64,000 bases of DNA, from contig JAURMI010000015.1 of NCBI GenBank assembly GCA_030830785.1, positions 1 to 64,000 of the forward strand, read 5' to 3'. A program made the position numbers and the translations under genes. The stretch comes from Crocinitomicaceae bacterium. GTDB lineage: Bacteria > Bacteroidota > Bacteroidia > Flavobacteriales_D > Crocinitomicaceae. Positions 17,482 to 25,773 of the stretch are shown one piece after another. Under the pieces are notes generated by a model. It made no database searches, had not been told where the DNA came from, and saw nothing but the letters and a program-made list of their open reading frames with translations. Position 1 is the stretch's first letter; each line of letters starts with the position of its first letter.

Positions 17482-18669
17482 TTATAAACTATCTAATGCT
17501 GAAATTATAATTTGAGAGGCAAGGTCCCAATCTGTTTTACTCAAATTTAATGGTGGAGAGAGTCTAAAACTATAGGGATGCGACAAAAACCAAAACGTTA
17601 TTAATCCATGCTGCAAACAATATTCTACAACTTGAGCCACCTGAGAAGCTGAATTCAAGTCAAATGCAAACATGGCTCCAACTCTTCTATGGGCAACTAC
17701 TTCTTTATGGCCTGAGATTTGTTGTTCAAAAAGTGCACAATTGGCCTCTAATTCTGTCCAATCAATTTGGGTTCGTAAGACATCAATGGTCGCTGCTGCT
17801 GCTGCGCAACCCATCGGATGCCCACCAAAAGTCGTGATGTGTCCAAGCATTGGGTCATGCGTAAAAAGCTTTAGTTTTTGTTGTGATGAAATTAAAGCAC
17901 CAATCGGCATGCCACCGCCTAGGCCTTTCCCTAAAGTAAGAATATCCGGTACTACATTAAAGTGCTCAAAGGCAAAAATGCGGCCAGTGCGGCCCATACC
18001 ACATTGAATTTCATCTAAGATAAGTAAGGCACCAACTTCACTACAACGCTTCCTTAAAGCTTGCATAAATTCTATTGAAGGACGACGTACGCCCGCATCA
18101 CCCTGAATCGTCTCTATGATTACACCAGCAGTTCGGGTCGTAATTTGGGATAAAGATTCCTTTTGATCAAAGGGTAAAAAACGAACATCAGGCAATAGTG
18201 GTCGAAAAGCAATTTTTTTTTCTTCATTGGCCGATACACTCATTGCACCATGGGTGCTGCCATGATAGCTCCCTTTGAATGAAACGAGTTCTGTTCTGCC
18301 CGTTGTTCTTTTGGCCAACTTTAGCGCTGCCTCAATAGCCTCAGTGCCGGAATTGACTACATAGACACCATCGAGTGCTGGCGGTAGCACTTGGAGAAGT
18401 TGCCGCACCAAAGCTTGTTGGGCATCTTGAATAAACTCTCCATAAACCATAACATGAAGATGCTTTTCTAATTGAGTTTTCAATGCTTCAATCACCTTTG
18501 GATGCCGATGACCAATGTTATTAACAGCAACCCCGGCAATCATGTCTAAATAGGCCTTGCCTTTCTTGTCATAGATGTATGACCCATCAGCGCGGTCAAT
18601 TTCTAAAAGAAATGGAAATGGACTGGTTTGAGCTAAATGGGCTAAAAAGAAATCTTGAGAAAGCGTCAT
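17482..18669 (-). CDS. Class III PLP-dependent aminotransferase (ArgD-like)
   Basis: A 395-residue fold-type I aminotransferase of the acetylornithine/ornithine/4-aminobutyrate group. It shows the phosphate-cup SGTEAIEAALKLAK, SYHGSTHGAMSVS, the cofactor aspartate in LILDEIQCGMGRTG and the Schiff-base lysine Lys248 in TLGKGLGGGMPIGA. Bacteroidota genomes often encode such proteins outside arginine operons, and no arg genes are adjacent here, so the substrate stays open: acetylornithine, succinylornithine or another omega-amine. The ATG at 18669 overlaps the end of the phosphatase gene by 4 nt, so the two are translationally coupled. Confidence 0.85.
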   Translation of the reverse strand: MTLSQDFFLAHLAQTSPFPFLLEIDRADGSYIYDKKGKAYLDMIAGVAVNNIGHRHPKVIEALKTQLEKHLHVMVYGEFIQDAQQALVRQLLQVLPPALDGVYVVNSGTEAIEAALKLAKRTTGRTELVSFKGSYHGSTHGAMSVSANEEKKIAFRPLLPDVRFLPFDQKESLSQITTRTAGVIIETIQGDAGVRRPSIEFMQALRKRCSEVGALLILDEIQCGMGRTGRIFAFEHFNVVPDILTLGKGLGGGMPIGALISSQQKLKLFTHDPMLGHITTFGGHPMGCAAAAATIDVLRTQIDWTELEANCALFEQQISGHKEVVAHRRVGAMFAFDLNSASQVAQVVEYCLQHGLITFWFLSHPYSFRLSPPLNLSKTDWDLASQIIISALDSL

Positions 18670-20312
18670 TTTTTAATTGGCAATATAGGCAATATAGGAG
18701 CCCCAGTCATGGAACCAGGTCTTTGTAAATTTAGCATGTGCACTAAAGTAGCCGAAATATCGGTTATTTGAATAGGTGAATACAAATCTAATCCTTGAGG
18801 AATCCCCTTCCCATACCAAAGCAAAGGAACATGTGTATCATAGTTAAATGCCGATCCATGTGAAGTGCCTAAATGTGCAACGGGCAGATCTTCTTCTTTC
18901 GATAAATACCCAGGTTGCAATAAAAAGATTACTTCGCCACTGCGCTGTCGATCAAATCCATTTTGCAATAATTCACCCCAATAATCCGTTCTTGGAGCCC
19001 CAGACATCAATTGTTTTTTTGTAAGAACTGTTTTTATTTCTGGCCACTTTTGCAATTCATTGGCAGTGAATTCTGCTACTTGATCTACATCTAAATGTAA
19101 AGAGTCGATCTTTTTTAAATCTAAATAAATATTTTGATTGATTTCAAACTCCAATAAATCTGCGTTGTAAGCCATAATAAAATCATCTCGAAGCACCTGC
19201 AAACGATCATTAGTAAAAAAATAACCACCTGGAAGATTCATTTTTACTAACATTTCAGGCACAGGAACTACCGCGTGATCAGCTGTAAGAAAAAGAATAA
19301 AATTATCCTTTCCAAAACGTGTTTCTAAGCTTGAAAATAAGCGCTGTAATTCCCTATCGAGACGTGCATACATATCTTCCATTTCTCGCGAATAAGGACC
19401 AAAAGCGTGGCCGGCAATATCTGGTGTGGAATATGAAATACAGAGAAAATCTGTGAATTGGTCTTTCCCTAGATCTTCATTTTCTAATGCCGAAATGGCA
19501 AGGTCTGTAAGCTTCTCATTGGCTTGGGGAGAAATTGTAAAAAGTGAATTGGCATTGGCTCCTGCCTCAATCATTGCAGGAAAATCATATGGAAACGTAG
19601 CACTTGTTTTGCCACTTAAAACCACTTCATAAGGGCTTTCGTCAGCCAATTTATAGGTGCTTTGTGGCAAAAGTAGACGCCATGGCCTTAAATCTTTGGC
19701 TGGATCAAATCGCGAATTAAAAGATTCAACCCACTTTGGCAACTGATCCTTCCCATAAAAGGAACTCGTTACAAAATCACCGGAATTGTAATCATACCAA
19801 AAGGTGCCATCGGATAAATGCCCTCCGGGTAAAATTGCTCCTCTATCTTTAATTGAAATTGAAATGACCTTGGATTGTGGCCAAGCCATTTTGAGTTGAT
19901 CTGTAATGGTGTAGGTAAGTAAATTCATTGGCGAAGCTTGCCCACCGGTAGCACTACCAATTGTTTTGTATCGCTCGTCATAAACACTTGTAAATGACAT
20001 TTTTTTTGACCGATTATACCAGTCATTACCAATAATACCATGATTCGATGGCATTGTTCCAGTATATATAGAGGCATGACCTGGGGCGGTATAAGTGGGC
20101 ACATAGTTGTATTGCGTATTGCGGCAATTGGTGCCTTTATTCATTAATCGATTAAAACCTCCAGTTGTAAAAACATGATTGAATCTGTAGAGATAATCAT
20201 AACACATTTGATCAATGACTATACCGACAACGATTTTCGGAGCTTTAATACTTTGAGCATTTAAATTGAACATTGAGCCTAGTAAAAGACCTGAAATAAA
20301 TAGCTTTTTCAT
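18666..20312 (-). CDS. pafA: PafA-type alkaline phosphatase (phosphodiesterase superfamily)
   Basis: Exported 548-residue alkaline-phosphatase-superfamily enzyme releasing phosphate from organic esters. It has a signal peptide (residues 1-20, ending NLNAQ), the first metal aspartate in VVGIVIDQM (Asp34), the nucleophile Thr75 in PTYTAPGHASIYTG, and the remaining metal ligands in SYSTPDIAGHAFGP, LTADHAVV and GTSHGS. A threonine nucleophile marks the PafA type as opposed to the serine of PhoA. PafA of flavobacteria is described as not repressed by phosphate. A good promoter lies directly upstream with only 4 nt between the -7 box and the ATG. It is the first gene of a unit with the aminotransferase. 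Confidence 0.88.
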   Translation of the reverse strand: MKKLFISGLLLGSMFNLNAQSIKAPKIVVGIVIDQMCYDYLYRFNHVFTTGGFNRLMNKGTNCRNTQYNYVPTYTAPGHASIYTGTMPSNHGIIGNDWYNRSKKMSFTSVYDERYKTIGSATGGQASPMNLLTYTITDQLKMAWPQSKVISISIKDRGAILPGGHLSDGTFWYDYNSGDFVTSSFYGKDQLPKWVESFNSRFDPAKDLRPWRLLLPQSTYKLADESPYEVVLSGKTSATFPYDFPAMIEAGANANSLFTISPQANEKLTDLAISALENEDLGKDQFTDFLCISYSTPDIAGHAFGPYSREMEDMYARLDRELQRLFSSLETRFGKDNFILFLTADHAVVPVPEMLVKMNLPGGYFFTNDRLQVLRDDFIMAYNADLLEFEINQNIYLDLKKIDSLHLDVDQVAEFTANELQKWPEIKTVLTKKQLMSGAPRTDYWGELLQNGFDRQRSGEVIFLLQPGYLSKEEDLPVAHLGTSHGSAFNYDTHVPLLWYGKGIPQGLDLYSPIQITDISATLVHMLNLQRPGSMTGAPILPILPIKK

Positions 20313-20316
20313 AATT

Positions 20317-20348
20317 CAAATTTAGTCATTCCATTTTGTCCAATACAA
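20317..20348 (-). promoter_or_regulatory. Promoter of pafA (leaderless candidate)
   Basis: On the minus strand TTG (20348-20346), 21 nt, TAAATTTG (20324-20317), then 4 nt to the pafA ATG at 20312. Both elements and the spacing equal those of the tRNA-Phe promoter. The distance from the -7 box predicts a start site at the ATG itself. Confidence 0.6.
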
Positions 20349-20399
20349 GCAACTTATTTAAGAATTTTACGTCTTGAAAAAAAATTTAATTCTTTTAAA

Positions 20400-21758
20400 A
20401 TGAAGCATCTTTTACCTTTCTTATTGGTTTGTATATCAATTTTGAGCTACAATAATACCAAGGCTCAATTTGTTTTGACTGTAAATGTTGTAGATTGCAG
20501 TGCTCCAACCCTTTGCGATGGCTCAGCAAGTCTAGATTCATTAAATAACCCAATGACCACTATTGATTGGTATTTGAATGGCGTACTCATTCAATCTGGT
20601 GGCACCTATATTGGCAATCTTTGTCCAGGTAATTACACTGTAATTACAACTGGTAATGGTGTAACTATGACATCCCCTTTCACTATAGGGGTGGGCACTC
20701 CAAATCCTTGTTCAGGTTTCACGACTACCATCGCCTATGGATTAATAAGCGGGCCTACGACCTGCGACGGTTGGGTATCGGCCATTGCGAGTGGCGGTAC
20801 AGCACCTTACACTTATTGGTGGAGTACTTTATCTATGGCGTCTTCGCTATATAATCTCTGCACCGGTAATTACACTGTTAATATAACTGATGCCAATGGT
20901 TGCACAACAAGTGCCTCGCAAGCCATATACTACGACACGACCAATACCAACCCTTGTGCTGGTTTTTCGGCGAGTGTAGCAGTCACCGACTGCAGTGCAC
21001 CCGGAGTATGCGATGGTGAATTAACAGCATTAATGAATAGCGGTACATCTCCATTTATGGTGAGTTGGTCCAATGCTGCCACTACCTACACCATCTCGAA
21101 TTTATGTTCAGGGTCATATGATGCCACCATTACAGATGCGATGGGCTGCTCGGTAAATATTTCGGAATTTGTAGGGTATAACAATGGCAATTTTGATTCA
21201 ATAAATGTCATAGGCAACCTAGCTACAGGAGCAAATATTACTGGAACCTTGCTCTCGAATTGGGTTTATAACTGCGATATTGAGCTTTCAATGCTCGATA
21301 CTGCATATATGGTAACCGCTACCTTTGGTAACAACCCTGCCAATCAAGATAGTTTGTATACAACCTGGTATTTGGTTGACACCTCTGGCGCTTTTACCTA
21401 TGTAAATTACACTTTTTACGTTCCAGGAGCAGTAGGTACCTATAATTTGGTACTACAAGTATATTGCCCTATCAAGTCGACTCCTTTGTATTATCAAATT
21501 ATTTCACAGTTCGACGTGCAAAGCGCAGGGATCACAGCCGAACCAACATTATCGATCCAGATCTCCCCGAACCCTGCTCAAGACTACTTAACTTTAATTG
21601 GATTGGATTCGGGCACTTATCAAATTTTTGATTTTACCGGTAAATGTATTCAGCATGGCTGTTTAGAAAAGCAAATTGACATTAAACAATTAGATAATGG
21701 ATCTTATTTCTTGAATGTTAATGGCAAAGTACTACCCTTTTTAAAAATGTATCAATAG
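20400..21758 (+). CDS. Secreted SprB-repeat protein with type IX sorting domain
   Basis: A 452-residue secreted protein. A signal peptide (about residues 1-22, ending NTKAQ) is followed by three SprB-like repeats of about 85 residues, each with a CDG near the start and a GNYTV or GSYDATITDAxGC ending (about 25-110, 110-185, 190-275). A distinct beta domain comes next. The C terminus (from ISPNPAQDYLTL, about residue 388) is a type IX secretion sorting domain. SprB repeats occur in the gliding adhesin SprB and many cell-surface proteins. Paired cysteines within each repeat could form disulfides. The gene is monocistronic, with a strong terminator behind it. Confidence 0.82.
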   Translation: MKHLLPFLLVCISILSYNNTKAQFVLTVNVVDCSAPTLCDGSASLDSLNNPMTTIDWYLNGVLIQSGGTYIGNLCPGNYTVITTGNGVTMTSPFTIGVGTPNPCSGFTTTIAYGLISGPTTCDGWVSAIASGGTAPYTYWWSTLSMASSLYNLCTGNYTVNITDANGCTTSASQAIYYDTTNTNPCAGFSASVAVTDCSAPGVCDGELTALMNSGTSPFMVSWSNAATTYTISNLCSGSYDATITDAMGCSVNISEFVGYNNGNFDSINVIGNLATGANITGTLLSNWVYNCDIELSMLDTAYMVTATFGNNPANQDSLYTTWYLVDTSGAFTYVNYTFYVPGAVGTYNLVLQVYCPIKSTPLYYQIISQFDVQSAGITAEPTLSIQISPNPAQDYLTLIGLDSGTYQIFDFTGKCIQHGCLEKQIDIKQLDNGSYFLNVNGKVLPFLKMYQ

Positions 21759-21787
21759 GCGTTCAAAACTTGAAACGCTCTCCAAAG

Positions 21788-21816
21788 AAAAGGGCCCGCA
21801 TGCGGGCCCTTTTGGA
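21788..21816. terminator. Bidirectional terminator hairpin
   Basis: A perfect 26-bp palindrome (21788-21813) made of AAAAGGGCCCGCA and its complement, flanked by A and T runs on the two sides. It lies between the stop codons of two convergent genes and would work in both directions. Confidence 0.85.
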
Positions 21817-21838
21817 TTTAAGCATAAATATATTTTAA

Positions 21839-23443
21839 TTATCCCTTCCCTATTCTTACTGTAGGTACCGTTGGTTTAGGGGTAGAAGGAATCGACGGTT
21901 TTGGGCTAGCTGGAATTGATGGCTTTGGAGTCGATGGCCTCGGAGTGGATGGCTTTGTGTATGAAGGTCTAGGTGTCGATGGTACATTAGGCGATTTCTC
22001 AAATGTTGCATTTGGCCTAGAGCTGGGTTCAGTAGAGGGTTTAACAACATTATCTTCTTTACTAGAAACTTGAGGTTTTTCAGTATTGTTAGGTTTGGTA
22101 TCAATAGTTTGAGGCCCATCAGTAGGGTACTTACCTTCAGAAAACTGATGGTTATTATTATTTAATGCAGGGCGCTCTACCTTTCCTAGCACCGTCGTGT
22201 TTGGGTTGGGAATATTAGGAATTGGAGGTAGATTGGGACCAATATTTAGATAGCCTTGATCGTATATACAGCCCCCCATTTCATCGGAAGGCACACCCAT
22301 TTGCAAACATTGCTGACGCGCTTGCTCTCTACTTTGAGCATTCATTTGAGAAAGGTTCATATATACTCTTGGGAAGCTTCTGTCTGTATATGAAGCGGTT
22401 GTATTTCCTGGGCGGTAATCAAATAGCGTAGTTAAGTCGGTAACGCGCCAATCCTCGGCAAAATTCTTAGCCATATAGGCATTGAACTCTTGTTCAGCTA
22501 AGTTGTTTAGCTGTGCCGCATTAGGATTATCAAAAGCATAGGCCGAAGCTATAGAAAGTGCTGCAATATTATTTGGTCTTGGCATGCTACTTCTGCTATT
22601 AAAATCATCATCGGCAAAACCGTTATTGTTGCCATACAGGCCTTCAAACTGATTGCGGTCACAATCAAAAACTCCAACCGTTACATTTACAAAACCACGA
22701 ACTCCGGCGCTTCGAACATCTATAACTGTGGTTTCACCTGTTGGCCATGAAATTGTATAATTACGTCCGTCCAAACGGATTACTCCACCATGAGGCAAGT
22801 AATAACTCCTACCTTGCAATTGAATGGGTTGTCCATTAAGCCTTAAAGGCGTTTGCTTAAATTCATCTGGTTTGTCAGCAGCATAAAAACATAGCCTATC
22901 TCCGGCTACATTCATTGCAACTGCAGAATTCAACGAAAAATTTTCGTCCTGAGCACGCTGCCTCGTTTGTACTTCAAATAAACCATCTGTTTTTTTAGTT
23001 AAAATAAATTCTCCTACCGTTTGAAATGAATAAGAGGCGCGGTCATAGGATTTAAGGTGTGGGTCTCCAAATGATCTGCCGTAAGTGTACCTGCAAAAAG
23101 TGTGTTGAAGCATCGCACTAAAAAGAGTAAAATCAGATTGAGCAGATCCATTCGAGGCGGCGACATTTTGATTCTCAATAATCATTTGTTGCAAATCTTG
23201 TCGTTCTTTGGAAGGTATCATACTCAGTAATTCATAAGGTGTGAAATCTTCGGGGAAAGTACGATCGGGAATTTCTCGATGTTCAGCCAAGGCCACTATT
23301 GAATTGGCTAGCCAAGGCCCTCGAACATTATCCCAGCGCTCTAAATGCTCGGCTATAGGTGCAAATGCGCTGCTTGAAGACTGAGCAGTCAAATAAGGAA
23401 TTACACCTAGCATTGATAAAATAATAAGCGTAAAATTTTTCAT
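21839..23443 (-). CDS. Secreted von Willebrand type D domain protein with proline-rich tail
   Basis: A 534-residue exported protein. A signal peptide (about residues 1-20, ending YLTAQ) is followed by an N-terminal region without known motif. A von Willebrand factor type D-like domain lies at about 125-290: it starts FGDPHLKSYDRASYSFQTVGEF, with the GDPH and final GLYGNNNGFADDDF signatures of that family. The last 130 residues are low complexity, rich in Pro, Ser, Thr and Lys with P-S-x-P-K-P units. No type IX sorting domain or lipobox is visible, so how it is held at the surface is unclear. In animals such domains drive adhesion or multimerisation; the bacterial role is unknown. Confidence 0.7.
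   Translation of the reverse strand: MKNFTLIILSMLGVIPYLTAQSSSSAFAPIAEHLERWDNVRGPWLANSIVALAEHREIPDRTFPEDFTPYELLSMIPSKERQDLQQMIIENQNVAASNGSAQSDFTLFSAMLQHTFCRYTYGRSFGDPHLKSYDRASYSFQTVGEFILTKKTDGLFEVQTRQRAQDENFSLNSAVAMNVAGDRLCFYAADKPDEFKQTPLRLNGQPIQLQGRSYYLPHGGVIRLDGRNYTISWPTGETTVIDVRSAGVRGFVNVTVGVFDCDRNQFEGLYGNNNGFADDDFNSRSSMPRPNNIAALSIASAYAFDNPNAAQLNNLAEQEFNAYMAKNFAEDWRVTDLTTLFDYRPGNTTASYTDRSFPRVYMNLSQMNAQSREQARQQCLQMGVPSDEMGGCIYDQGYLNIGPNLPPIPNIPNPNTTVLGKVERPALNNNNHQFSEGKYPTDGPQTIDTKPNNTEKPQVSSKEDNVVKPSTEPSSRPNATFEKSPNVPSTPRPSYTKPSTPRPSTPKPSIPASPKPSIPSTPKPTVPTVRIGKG
21850..21970 (-). repeat. Proline-rich codon repeats in the VWD-like gene
   Basis: Short imperfect tandem repeats encoding P-S-x-P-K-P, S-T-P-K-P and S-T-P-R-P units form the C-terminal tail of the von Willebrand type D protein. 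The DNA repeats are about 18-30 nt long and degenerate. Such tails are prone to length variation; they probably act as a stiff spacer or wall-binding stalk (inference). Confidence 0.7.
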
Positions 23444-23487
23444 CAGAATTAATTTAAAATTATTAAAACAAATATCGGACCAAAAAA

Positions 23488-24159
23488 TTAATCATTGAAT
23501 TTATAGCCAATTCCTTTAATTGTTGAAATATATTGGTCACCTATTTTTTCCCGGATTTTACGAATATGGACATCGATAGTTCTATCTCCAACAATGATGT
23601 CGGTGCCCCATACCTTTTCGAGTATTTGTTCTCTATTAAATACATGATTTGGTTTTGAAGCCAACAAGGCGAGCAATTCGAATTCTTTTCGAGGCAATTG
23701 AATTTCATTTTGGCCTTTCTCTATTAAATATTTCTCCCGATTAATTTTAAATCCTGATAAATTTTCAATTCGTTTTTGAGCATGCCTACTTCTTCTAAGC
23801 ATGGCCTCAATTCGAGAAAACAAAACTTTGGTTTTAATAGGTTTTGAGATATAATCGTCTGCTCCAGCATCAAGCCCAGCAATTTGGCTATAATCTTCAT
23901 TTCGCGCCGTCAAAAAACAAATAAGGATGTCGTCGTTATCGGTATTTGATTTAATGCGTTCGCATACCTCAATGCCATCCAAATTTGGCATCATAACATC
24001 GAGTAAAATTAAGTGCGGTTTCTCTTTTTGAATTAAATCGATGCAAGCTAGGCCATTATTGGCAACACTCACTCTGTAGCCTGCTTTTTCTAAATTGTAT
24101 TTCAATAAGACGCGTATGTCTTCTTCGTCGTCTACGATGAGAATGTGCGCCTTATCCAT
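23488..24159 (-). CDS. OmpR/PhoB-family response regulator (orphan)
   Basis: A 223-residue two-component regulator. The receiver domain (residues 1 to about 118) has acidic Asp10/Asp11, the phosphoacceptor Asp54 in LILLDVMMPNLDG, Thr in FLTARNED and Lys in SKPIKTKVL. A winged-helix DNA-binding domain follows (about 135-223), with EFELLALLASKPNHVF, VGDRTIDVHIRKIREKIG and ending IKGIGYKFND. The sequence is PhoB-like. No histidine kinase lies beside it; in many Flavobacteriia the partner of such a PhoB-like regulator is encoded nearby, but here the next gene upstream is another response regulator in the opposite direction. The target genes are unknown. Confidence 0.9.
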   Translation of the reverse strand: MDKAHILIVDDEEDIRVLLKYNLEKAGYRVSVANNGLACIDLIQKEKPHLILLDVMMPNLDGIEVCERIKSNTDNDDILICFLTARNEDYSQIAGLDAGADDYISKPIKTKVLFSRIEAMLRRSRHAQKRIENLSGFKINREKYLIEKGQNEIQLPRKEFELLALLASKPNHVFNREQILEKVWGTDIIVGDRTIDVHIRKIREKIGDQYISTIKGIGYKFND

Positions 24160-24257
24160 TCGATAAATTTAGAAATTCTAGGCGTTTAAAAAAACGCATG
24201 AAAAAAAATTAGCAAAAAATTAACAAGGTCAATGTAACTAAAAATAATAATAACGCT

Positions 24258-24265
24258 TATCTTTG
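24258..24265 (+). promoter_or_regulatory. -7 box upstream of the second response regulator
   Basis: TATCTTTG matches TAnnTTTG. A start site a few bases downstream would give a leader of about 70 nt that contains the terminator hairpin at 24296-24331. No -33 TTG at standard spacing is visible. Confidence 0.45.
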
Positions 24266-24295
24266 TAACACTAGTAGTAGGTTTAGGTTAATAGT

Positions 24296-24331
24296 CAAGA
24301 GCTTTGGATTACCAAGGCTCTTGGCTTTTTT
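24296..24331 (+). terminator. Intrinsic terminator in the 5' leader of the response regulator (attenuator-like)
   Basis: A 12-bp stem (CAAGAGCTTTGG with CCAAGGCTCTTG, one G-U pair) closes an ATTA tetraloop and is followed by GC and a run of seven T. It is oriented with the plus strand. No plus-strand gene lies between it and the divergent gene that starts at 24159, so it can only act on transcripts from the box at 24258. It ends 8 nt before the start codon at 24340. Confidence 0.75.
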
Positions 24332-24339
24332 AGACGCTT

Positions 24340-25026
24340 ATGAAAATCAAAATTCTAATGGTTGAAGACGATATCAGTCTTGGTATTGTTGTCTCTGATC
24401 AGCTAAGAGCTGATGGTTATTCTGTTTCGCTTTGTGAAAACGGTGCTGAAGCCTTGCGACGGTTTCAAGAGGAAACTTATCACCTCTGTATTTTTGATGT
24501 AATGTTACCCGTTAAAGATGGATTTACTTTAGCACGAGATATACGCAAACAAAACTCGGAAATACCAATTTTATTCTTGTCGGCCAGGAGTCAGACTGCA
24601 GACAAAATAGAAGGTTTCAATGCGGGTGCTGACGACTATCTTACAAAGCCATTTAGCGCTGAAGAACTGCAATTGCGTGTAAAAGCATTACTCAAACGTA
24701 TAAATTTAAAACCAGACCAGCCCGAGATTAAAGTACTTGAAATTGGTTTATACGCTTTTGATATTGAGAATTTTACCTTACAATCTCCCACTCAGATGCT
24801 AACACTTACCAAGAAAGAGGCTATGATTCTACGAACACTCTACAAATTTAAAAATCAACTCATTCCACGTGATGTGATATTGAATTCAGTCTGGGGACAA
24901 GATGACTATTTTGTTGGTAGAAGCCTCGATGTCTTTATCACCAAATTACGCAAATACCTTAAAGAGGATCCAAATATTAGCATTAACAATGTTCACGGTG
25001 TAGGATTTAAGTTCGAATGTAAATGA
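24340..25026 (+). CDS. OmpR-family response regulator (RprY-like, orphan)
   Basis: A 228-residue regulator. Its receiver domain (residues 1 to about 118) has Asp10/Asp11, phosphoacceptor Asp53 in LCIFDVMLPVKDGF, LFLSARS and the lysine in LTKPFSAEELQ. A winged-helix domain (about 130-228) contains LTLTKKEAMILRTLYKFKN and VGRSLDVFITKLRKYLKEDP. The LCIxDVMxPxKDGFTLA signature resembles RprY of Bacteroides, an envelope and stress regulator, but the kinase RprX is not adjacent. Expression is probably controlled by the terminator hairpin in its leader. The last codons overlap tsaB by 4 nt, so the two genes are coupled. Confidence 0.9.
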   Translation: MKIKILMVEDDISLGIVVSDQLRADGYSVSLCENGAEALRRFQEETYHLCIFDVMLPVKDGFTLARDIRKQNSEIPILFLSARSQTADKIEGFNAGADDYLTKPFSAEELQLRVKALLKRINLKPDQPEIKVLEIGLYAFDIENFTLQSPTQMLTLTKKEAMILRTLYKFKNQLIPRDVILNSVWGQDDYFVGRSLDVFITKLRKYLKEDPNISINNVHGVGFKFECK

Positions 25027-25691
25027 GTTTAATATTACATATTGAAACGAGCTCAAAAATATGTAGTGTTGCTCTATCTCAAAATGCAACTTTAAAGGCT
25101 TATATTGATAGAGAGGAAGACAATTTTATTCACGGAGAGTCATTAACGCTAATGATTCAAGATCTTTTAGCGTCAGAAGACGAATTGCTTGAAAATTTAA
25201 AAGCCATAAGTTTTAGTGCGGGCCCAGGTTCATATACAGGATTGCGCATTGGACTTTCCACGGCAAAAGGTTTGTGTTTTGCCTTGGGTATTCCGCTTAT
25301 AGCAATTGCCACGCACAAAATTCTATTTGAAATTGCAAGCGCCAATGCTGATCTAAGTAATAAAAATATAATTGGGCTACTCGATGCGCGTCGAAACGAA
25401 GTTTATATGGAGGTATTTAATTCAAAAGGCGAAACTTTAAGGGAATTAGCAAGTGTCTTGCTCGATAATTCTGATATAAATCCAGCTGATAAGGCTATCG
25501 TTGTTGGTGATGCTAATTTCAAAGCTAAAAGTTTTTGGAAAAACAGCGATTTATTGTGGATAGATGAAAAATTATCCGCAAAATATCAAGTTCAATTTGC
25601 ATATGAAGCATACAATTCAAGAAAATTCGAAGACTTAGCCTACGCTAACCCAATTTATTTGAAGGGTGCAAATGGAATTCTATTAAAATGA
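25023..25691 (+). CDS. tsaB: tRNA threonylcarbamoyladenosine modification protein TsaB
   Basis: TsaB partners TsaD and TsaE to make t6A37 in ANN-decoding tRNAs. The 222-residue ASKHA-fold protein starts LILHIETSSKICSVAL and has the key FSAGPGSYTGLRIGLSTAKGL and the LLDARRNEVYMEVF segment, all diagnostic of TsaB/YeaZ. Length is typical. It overlaps the response regulator by 4 nt (ATGA), an unusual neighbour for this translation gene; it may simply use the regulator's promoter. Confidence 0.94.
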   Translation: MSLILHIETSSKICSVALSQNATLKAYIDREEDNFIHGESLTLMIQDLLASEDELLENLKAISFSAGPGSYTGLRIGLSTAKGLCFALGIPLIAIATHKILFEIASANADLSNKNIIGLLDARRNEVYMEVFNSKGETLRELASVLLDNSDINPADKAIVVGDANFKAKSFWKNSDLLWIDEKLSAKYQVQFAYEAYNSRKFEDLAYANPIYLKGANGILLK

Positions 25692-25720
25692 ATTAGAAAA
25701 ATCAGAAAATCACACACCAT

Positions 25721-25762
25721 TTTGTAGTATATATTCGAATGCTTGTTAACTTTGTACAAAGT
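25721..25762 (+). promoter_or_regulatory. Promoter of the zapA-rny operon with 14-bp palindrome
   Basis: TTTG at 25721-25724, 22 nt, TAACTTTG at 25747-25754, consistent with the Bacteroidota -33/-7 pattern. The perfect palindrome ACTTTGTACAAAGT (25749-25762) overlaps the end of the -7 box and the expected start site, so it could be an operator. Confidence 0.55.
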
Positions 25763-25773
25763 CGAAGTTTAAA

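Noticed and set aside
21850..21970. Possible CRISPR or direct-repeat array
   Set aside because: The repeats are degenerate, in frame and encode a proline-rich tail; spacers are absent.
24182..24197. GCGTTT-AAAA-AAACGC inverted repeat as terminator
   Set aside because: Stem is only 6 bp, and it lies upstream of the divergent regulators where no transcript ends.
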